DNA of 64,000 nucleotides, from NCBI RefSeq assembly GCF_000332645.1, contig NZ_AMXN01000003.1:434001-498000 (forward strand), in the 5' to 3' direction. This document shows, piece after piece, positions 59,759-64,000 of this stretch; within the stretch, counting starts at the first letter, position 1; each line of letters starts with the position of its first letter. This DNA comes from Bacillus inaquosorum KCTC 13429. Lineage in GTDB: Bacteria; Bacillota; Bacilli; Bacillales; Bacillaceae. The notes below the pieces were generated by a model that worked only from the letters and a program-made list of their open reading frames with translations, was not told where the DNA came from and did no database searches. The translations under genes were made by a program, and so were the position numbers.

Positions 59759-60193
59759 ATGAGAATCAGCACCCGCTTCACGATAGCCGTACATATGTTG
59801 TCTCTATTAAATGTGCAGACTGATCACCTCACCTCAGAACAAATGGCTGACAGCGTAAATACCAATCCAGTCATTATCCGCCAAATCAGCCGCTTATTAA
59901 AAAAAGCAGGTCTAATCGATGTGAAAAGGGGTTCGGGTGGGGCTTATTTATTAAAAGATGCAGACGCCATCACTTTATACGACATCTATAAGGCCACTGA
60001 AGTTGTTGAAGAAGGCGCGCTTTTTCATTCCCATGAAAACCCCAACCCAAACTGCTGGGTCGGAGCAAATATTCATCGTGTTCTCGAGCTCATTTTATTA
60101 AAAGCCCAAGACGCCATGGAGAATATATTGAAGGAAACAAGCGTAAAAGAACTGACTGAATTAATCGTTCAAAAAAGGAATGCTTCACAGTAA
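59759..60193 (+). CDS. Rrf2-family transcriptional regulator with single cysteine
   Basis: A 144-residue winged-helix regulator. The HTH covers about residues 25-62 (SVNTNPVIIRQISRLLKKAG, then the wing GSGGAYLL). It resembles YwnA and the thiol-responsive HypR/SaiR-type Rrf2 proteins and lacks the three-cysteine iron-sulfur cluster of IscR/NsrR. Its only cysteine is 99, in NPNPNCWVG. The ATG at 59759 follows GAAAGGATG. I do not recall this gene beside nprE in 168, so it is probably accessory. It likely controls itself and the next gene. Confidence 0.9.
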   Translation: MRISTRFTIAVHMLSLLNVQTDHLTSEQMADSVNTNPVIIRQISRLLKKAGLIDVKRGSGGAYLLKDADAITLYDIYKATEVVEEGALFHSHENPNPNCWVGANIHRVLELILLKAQDAMENILKETSVKELTELIVQKRNASQ

Positions 60194-60206
60194 GCATACT
60201 TTTTTT
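60180..60206 (+). terminator. Terminator at the end of the Rrf2 gene
   Basis: ATGCTT / AAGCAT (60180-60185 with 60192-60197), then ACTTTTTTT; the stop codon lies in the hairpin. The stem is short, but it implies the hydrolase gene has its own promoter. Confidence 0.65.
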
Positions 60207-60212
60207 ATAACC

Positions 60213-60235
60213 GTTGTAATGAAGTTTATTACAAC
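60213..60235 (+). promoter_or_regulatory. Second copy of the Rrf2-type operator, before the hydrolase gene
   Basis: GTTGTAAT-GAAGTTT-ATTACAAC is the same perfect 8-7-8 palindrome as at 59722-59744, with an unrelated centre. TTGTAA (60214-60219), 17 bases, GATAAA could be the promoter it covers. Confidence 0.88.
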
Positions 60236-60268
60236 AGATAAACCCTATTTCATACTGGAGTTGATGAG

Positions 60269-61171
60269 ATGAAAGAAATAAAAGAACTTCATTGGGAGCA
60301 AAATGTTAATTCATATGTACAACTTATTCCTGATATTGAATTTTCAACCGTAGAAAATACTACTCTTACATTAAATTTGTTGGTGCGCCGCGATCCAATG
60401 GATGCGTTGTTTGACAAAAAAGGCAACCAAGAAACCTATCCTTTAATAATTTATTTACAAGGATGCGGCTGGGGCTGGACAAAACAGGATACATACGCCT
60501 TTTTGCCTCAGCTTGCTGAATTTGCAAAAGAGGGGTACACCGTCGCAAGTGTGCAGTACAGAGGAAGCGGCGATGCAGTCTTCCCCGCTCAGCTGCAGGA
60601 TGTAAAAACAGCAGTACGTTTTTTAAAAGCCAACGCTTCAGCATACAATATTGATCCGCAAAACATTGGGGTTTGGGGAGATTCTTCCGGCGGACACTTG
60701 GCTCTACTGCTCGGATTAACTGAAGGATTAAAAGAATTCGATGGAAACCGGGAATATGCACATGTATCGAGTCGAGTGCAGGCCATTGCAGATTGGTTTG
60801 GGCCGACCGATTTACTGACAATGAGCCGATATCCGTCTATTTTTGACCATGACTCCCCTCATTCTCCTGAATCAAAGCTTATTGGCGGGGCAATTCAGGA
60901 ACATAAGGAAAAAGCCAGAAAAGCCAGCCCTATTGAATATGTACATCGCAAGGCGCCGCCAATTCTTATTATGCATGGTGATCAGGATGACGTCGTTCCG
61001 TATGAGCAAAGCGCTGAATTTTATCACGCACTAAAAAAAGCAGGCCACGATGCCATTATGTATAAAATAAAGGAGGCCGGACATATCGGTTTTACCCAGC
61101 ATCATACTCTTAACATTGTAAAAGATTTTTTTAACTGCTATCTAAAGAATGAACGTAAGCATATGAAATAA
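60269..61171 (+). CDS. Alpha/beta hydrolase (esterase-like), Rrf2-controlled
   Basis: A 300-residue cytoplasmic esterase/peptidase-like hydrolase of the BD-FAE/DLH group. The triad is visible: serine 139 in GDSSGG, aspartate 240 in HGDQDDVVP, histidine 272 in AGHIGF. The oxyanion segment reads LQGCGWGW (64-71) where HGGGW-like sequences are usual, with a cysteine at 66. No signal peptide. The ATG at 60269 follows GGAGTTGATGAG. The substrate is unknown; the shared operator suggests induction with the Rrf2 gene. I do not recall it here in 168. Confidence 0.88.
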   Translation: MKEIKELHWEQNVNSYVQLIPDIEFSTVENTTLTLNLLVRRDPMDALFDKKGNQETYPLIIYLQGCGWGWTKQDTYAFLPQLAEFAKEGYTVASVQYRGSGDAVFPAQLQDVKTAVRFLKANASAYNIDPQNIGVWGDSSGGHLALLLGLTEGLKEFDGNREYAHVSSRVQAIADWFGPTDLLTMSRYPSIFDHDSPHSPESKLIGGAIQEHKEKARKASPIEYVHRKAPPILIMHGDQDDVVPYEQSAEFYHALKKAGHDAIMYKIKEAGHIGFTQHHTLNIVKDFFNCYLKNERKHMK

Positions 61172-61206
61172 AGGAAGTTCATACGACTGAAGAAAGAGCA
61201 AAAACA

Positions 61207-61235
61207 TTGACAAAAAATTTTATTTATGCTATAAT
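61207..61235 (+). promoter_or_regulatory. Consensus SigA promoter of yktD
   Basis: TTGACA (61207-61212), 17 bases, TATAAT (61230-61235): full match. Transcription should start near 61242, ahead of a terminator. Confidence 0.93.
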
Positions 61236-61263
61236 TTACTATTAATATATTTATATGTATAAT

Positions 61264-61297
61264 AAGATTCTCCTGGCCAGGGGAATCTTATTTTTTT
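61264..61297 (+). terminator. Terminator/attenuator in the yktD leader
   Basis: AAGATTCTCCTGG pairs with CCAGGGGAATCTT (61264-61289, one G-U pair), followed by TATTTTTTT. It lies between a strong promoter and the yktD ribosome site (GGGAGG at 61300-61305), so most transcripts would stop after about 50 bases unless anti-terminated. It could also end read-through from the hydrolase gene. A 20-codon frame from 61255 overlaps the yktD start (ATGA) but has no ribosome site. Confidence 0.85.
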
Positions 61298-61313
61298 ATG
61301 GGAGGATCATTTC

Positions 61314-62228
61314 ATGAGGAAAAATGAGTCCAGCTTAACGTCTTTGATTTCAGCTTTTGCCCGTGCGTATCACAGCCGATATGACACGCCTCTCATTTTT
61401 GATGATTTTATTGCAAAAGAGCTTATTAACGAAAAAGAGTTTTCCGACATCAGCGAGAATATGATTCAAGGAATCACGTTTTTCAATAAAGAGATTGCTG
61501 AACGCCTGCAAAATGATCCCGAAGAAATATTAAAATGGGTTACGCAAGTCCAGCTGTCGCCCACGCCCTTAGCACGTGCTTCGTATAGCGAAAAAGTCTT
61601 ACACAACGAATTAATGCTTGGAGCAAAACAGTATGTCATTCTTGGGGCCGGGCTCGATACTTTCTGTTTTCGGCATCCTGAATTGGAAAACAGCTTACAA
61701 GTTTTCGAGGTTGATCATCCGGCTACACAGCAATTCAAAAAAAATAAACTGACAGATGCAAATCTGACAGTTCCTGAACATCTTCACTTTGTTCCTATGG
61801 ATTTTACCAAAACGTTTTCGTATCAGCCTCTTATAGATAAAGGATTTGAAAACACAAAAACATTCTTTAGCCTTCTGGGAGTGTCTTATTATTTAACACG
61901 AGAAGAAAATGCAATCTTGATCAGCAATTTATTTTCTCATGTCCCATCAGGGAGCTCTATCGTTTTTGATTATGCGGACGAAACACTCTTTACAGCAAAA
62001 GGAACATCAAATAGAGTTGAACATATGGTGAAGATGGCTGCTGCAAGCGGAGAACCGATGAAATCTTGTTTTACTTATGATGAAATTGAAAGAATGTTAG
62101 AGTCATCAGGTTTGCTGATTTATGAACATCTATCACCAGACGACATTAATGGCCTTTTCTTTGGCAATCGAACAGACTATTTGTCAGCGTTTGAAGCGAT
62201 TCATTATATTCATGCAGTGAAAAAATAA
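61314..62228 (+). CDS. yktD: SAM-dependent methyltransferase YktD
   Basis: A 304-residue class I methyltransferase of the leucine carboxyl methyltransferase (PPM1)-like family, annotated in B. subtilis as a possible polyketide O-methyltransferase. The SAM motif is VILGAGLDTFCFR (about residues 106-118), then EVDHPATQ; ARASYSEKVL near 85 is typical of the family. The substrate is unknown. The ATG at 61314 follows GGGAGG. Expression is likely gated by the leader terminator. Confidence 0.9.
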   Translation: MRKNESSLTSLISAFARAYHSRYDTPLIFDDFIAKELINEKEFSDISENMIQGITFFNKEIAERLQNDPEEILKWVTQVQLSPTPLARASYSEKVLHNELMLGAKQYVILGAGLDTFCFRHPELENSLQVFEVDHPATQQFKKNKLTDANLTVPEHLHFVPMDFTKTFSYQPLIDKGFENTKTFFSLLGVSYYLTREENAILISNLFSHVPSGSSIVFDYADETLFTAKGTSNRVEHMVKMAAASGEPMKSCFTYDEIERMLESSGLLIYEHLSPDDINGLFFGNRTDYLSAFEAIHYIHAVKK

Positions 62229-62241
62229 TTTTTTAACAGAT

Positions 62242-62266
62242 GCCTCTCAATTTTGGGAGGCTTTTT
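62242..62266 (+). terminator. Terminator after yktD
   Basis: GCCTCTC / GGGAGGC (one wobble), 6-base loop, then TTTTT. Confidence 0.88.
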
Positions 62267-62280
62267 AAGGTACTGGCATA

Positions 62281-62314
62281 AAAAAAGTAAGCTGCCGTCA
62301 TCATACGGCAGCTT
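62281..62314 (-). terminator. Terminator overlapping the end of the GNAT gene
   Basis: AAGCTGCCGT / ACGGCAGCTT (62289-62298 with 62305-62314), then ACTTTTTTT on the minus strand; the stop codon is in the loop. Confidence 0.9.
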
Positions 62315-62768
62315 CCGCTAAAGGCTTTACCAGGATCAAAAATGATTTGCCTTTCTCATCATTTTCCGTTTTCAGCTGTTCAAAGCCGCATTGGCTCAAA
62401 AACAGTATCCATTCACTGCGGTCAATGGGAACTGCCGCAAACATCGCTTTATGTTTGTCTCTAAGCGATTTGCTGATCCGCTCAATGATTATCCTCGCAT
62501 GCCCCTTTTTTTCTTCAGCCGGGTCTACCAGCACCGTTCCAAGCCACGGCTTTCCGTTGGAAGGCGCCCACTCGAGATGATAGCTGACGGCAACAGGCTG
62601 ACCGTCTTTTTCCCATACAAGCCATGACCCGTTGTACATGGAATAGGAGATTATATAGCTTTCTGCATCTTTCTCCCCAAACTCCTCCTCTTTCCATACA
62701 GGATGAGCCTCCGCGAGCTTCTCTAACAAGCTGAGGTCATCCTGTTCAAAAGGCCTACTTTCCAGCAT
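62301..62768 (-). CDS. GNAT-family acetyltransferase
   Basis: A 155-residue N-acetyltransferase. The acetyl-CoA-binding region is VDPAEEKKGHARIIIERISK (about 78-97), with a lysine-rich version of the usual Q/RxxGxG/A loop, so activity is likely but not certain. The ATG at 62768 (MLESRPFEQ) is inside the last codons of suhB, giving a 14-base overlap and translational coupling. I do not recall this gene next to suhB in 168; it may be accessory. Substrate unknown. Confidence 0.85.
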   Translation of the reverse strand: MLESRPFEQDDLSLLEKLAEAHPVWKEEEFGEKDAESYIISYSMYNGSWLVWEKDGQPVAVSYHLEWAPSNGKPWLGTVLVDPAEEKKGHARIIIERISKSLRDKHKAMFAAVPIDRSEWILFLSQCGFEQLKTENDEKGKSFLILVKPLAEAAV

Positions 62769-63552
62769 GAAGATACTCTTCAAATATCGTTTTATGTATA
62801 GATGGGTTTCCGGCCAGCACACTGTGATTTTCTAAAAAGGTAAACGGCTCTCCCTCAATGGTCGTATAAAAGCCTCCTACTTCATTTAACAGCACACAGC
62901 CGGCTGCATAATCCCATGGCGCAAGCCGCATCGTGATGTAAGCATCTATTCTTCCTGCCGCAACATTTGCCAGCTCTAAAGCAGCAGAACCGTAGGAGCG
63001 AGTGCCTCTGACTCTTTTCACAAGGGGCGCTAGCACACTTGGATCAATTCTTCTGTTTTCCGTCACCCATGTCGCATTAATGGCAAGAATCGCTTCTTCA
63101 ATGACGGTTTCTTTTAAGGGAGCCAGCTTTGTTTCATTCATATAAGCTCCTCTGCCGCTAAATGCGTGATACAGCTCATCATGCACCACATCATAAATTA
63201 ACCCGATTTTCCCTTCTCCGTTTTCAAAAATTCCGATTGAAATTGCGAAATTTCTTTGCTGGTGCACAAAATTCATCGTCCCGTCAATCGGGTCGATAAT
63301 CCAGACGACTCCCTCCAGTGAGTGGAGTTTGTCCCCTTGCCCTTCTTCGCCGAGTATGCGGTGTCCCGGAAACGTTTCTTGAATGCGGTCAATGAAAAAC
63401 TTTTCCGTTTCTTTGTCAATATTGGTGACTAAATCATTCGGATTTGATTTCGTTTCAATTGTCAGGCTTTCATGCATGGATTGTTTAATTCTCGCGCCTG
63501 CTTCTCTTACCCATTTCTTTGCTATTTCATCAATTTCCGTCCAATTTGTCAT
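62755..63552 (-). CDS. suhB: Inositol monophosphatase-family phosphatase SuhB (YktC)
   Basis: Mg-dependent, lithium-sensitive phosphatase fold of 265 residues. Metal ligands are in GEEGQG (about 69-74), WIIDPIDGTMNFV (about 84-96) and WDYAAG near residue 217. In B. subtilis YktC hydrolyses inositol-1-phosphate and related sugars. The ATG at 63552 was taken. It lies after ykzI and a terminator, and overlaps the GNAT gene. Confidence 0.93.
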   Translation of the reverse strand: MTNWTEIDEIAKKWVREAGARIKQSMHESLTIETKSNPNDLVTNIDKETEKFFIDRIQETFPGHRILGEEGQGDKLHSLEGVVWIIDPIDGTMNFVHQQRNFAISIGIFENGEGKIGLIYDVVHDELYHAFSGRGAYMNETKLAPLKETVIEEAILAINATWVTENRRIDPSVLAPLVKRVRGTRSYGSAALELANVAAGRIDAYITMRLAPWDYAAGCVLLNEVGGFYTTIEGEPFTFLENHSVLAGNPSIHKTIFEEYLHAGK

Positions 63553-63643
63553 TCGTGCGTACCTCTCTTCTATGTAGACCTTTATTTTATAGGATACTGA
63601 TAACGGCGGTGAAAAAGCAAGGAAAATGAAAAATATCCCTTCT

Positions 63644-63677
63644 CATGTAAAAACGAACCATTCACGCGGTTCGTTTT
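63644..63677 (-). terminator. Terminator after ykzI
   Basis: AAAACGAACC / GGTTCGTTTT (63650-63659 with 63668-63677), 8-base loop, then TTACATG on the minus strand. Confidence 0.88.
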
Positions 63678-63690
63678 CACTATCGCTTTT

Positions 63691-63879
63691 TTACCCGTTA
63701 AGACGAATCCATTCTTTTCTGAGTCGCTCAAGTTTGTTTTTGCTTTGCTCAATCTGTTCTTCATTTTCTTTTTGCATTGCTTCATATAGGGTTGCCAATT
63801 CATAATCAACCTCTAGTCTCCAGACAGCTACACGATTGTTTTTCTCTTCCTTAAATCCCTCTTTCACAACTTGCCTCAT
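63691..63879 (-). CDS. ykzI: Small conserved protein YkzI
   Basis: A 62-residue, highly charged, helical protein with a long amphipathic C-terminal helix (about 20-60) suited to coiled-coil pairing. Function unknown. The ATG at 63879 has GGAAGGGG nine bases before it; the frame is open 19 codons further without a site. The remaining 121 bases to the window end show no gene I can support. Confidence 0.83.
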   Translation of the reverse strand: MRQVVKEGFKEEKNNRVAVWRLEVDYELATLYEAMQKENEEQIEQSKNKLERLRKEWIRLNG

Positions 63880-64000
63880 TGTCTTTCGCCCCTTCCAGAG
63901 ATCATTTGTTTGTAAAAAAGCATCCCATTTTGCCATTCAACAATGATTACTTCTTATATCGTATGATTGTTCTATTTACGCGTAACATGATTCTGAAAAT

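Noticed and set aside
60366-60821. 151-codon minus-strand frame inside the hydrolase gene
   Set aside because: Antisense to a gene with an intact catalytic triad; arginine/leucine-rich noise.

Overview
The window is chromosomal DNA of a Bacillus subtilis-group bacterium. Gene content and order from bpr/ftsZ to suhB/ykzI match, in reverse orientation, the ftsZ-mur-mraZ-ylb-cta-pycA-yla-nprE-suhB stretch I know from B. subtilis 168. Many proteins (FtsZ, SpoVE, SpoVD, CtaC, NprE) look nearly identical to the 168 proteins but carry scattered substitutions. At least three genes (an Rrf2 regulator, an alpha/beta hydrolase and a GNAT acetyltransferase) are ones I do not recall in 168, so this is probably a sister species or divergent strain. 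All names rest on remembered sequence and motifs; no search was run. There are no tRNA or rRNA genes, insertion sequences, CRISPR arrays or prophage.

Region 1 (1-19600, all on the minus strand) is the division and cell-wall cluster. Read in transcription order it is mraZ, rsmH, ftsL, pbpB, spoVD, murE, mraY, murD, spoVE, murG, murB, divIB, ylxW, ylxX, sbp, ftsA, ftsZ, then the start of bpr. It holds lipid II synthesis, septal transpeptidases, the divisome and the tubulin ring, with a SigH promoter before ftsA and a triple-repeat MraZ operator before mraZ. Region 2 (19600-34310) is the bshC/ylb block: bacillithiol synthesis, pantothenate reductase, L32, tmcAL, the YlbL protease, coaD, rsmD, the Ric-complex protein YlbF and several sporulation genes. 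It includes a sporulation small RNA (csfG) in the 30.1-30.4 kb gap.

Region 3 (34310-41600) is the cta cluster: heme O and heme A synthases, divergently transcribed, and the four caa3 cytochrome oxidase subunits plus CtaG. Region 4 (41600-57800) carries pycA, ftsW and the yla genes. These include Fpa/YlaN, glutaminase, PhoH, BipA/TypA and the ylaABCD sigma/anti-sigma operon. A secreted three-repeat protein (YlaE) faces a possible unannotated or frameshifted membrane peptide.

Region 5 (57800-64000) is the accessory-looking end around the secreted protease nprE. An Rrf2 regulator with one cysteine and an alpha/beta hydrolase each have an identical perfect 8-7-8 palindrome (GTTGTAAT-N7-ATTACAAC) in the promoter region. 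This appears to be a self-contained two-gene regulon and is the best candidate here for an undescribed system. Next to it, the yktD methyltransferase gene has a consensus SigA promoter followed about 30 bases later by an intrinsic terminator, which suggests attenuation. suhB, a GNAT gene and ykzI complete the window.
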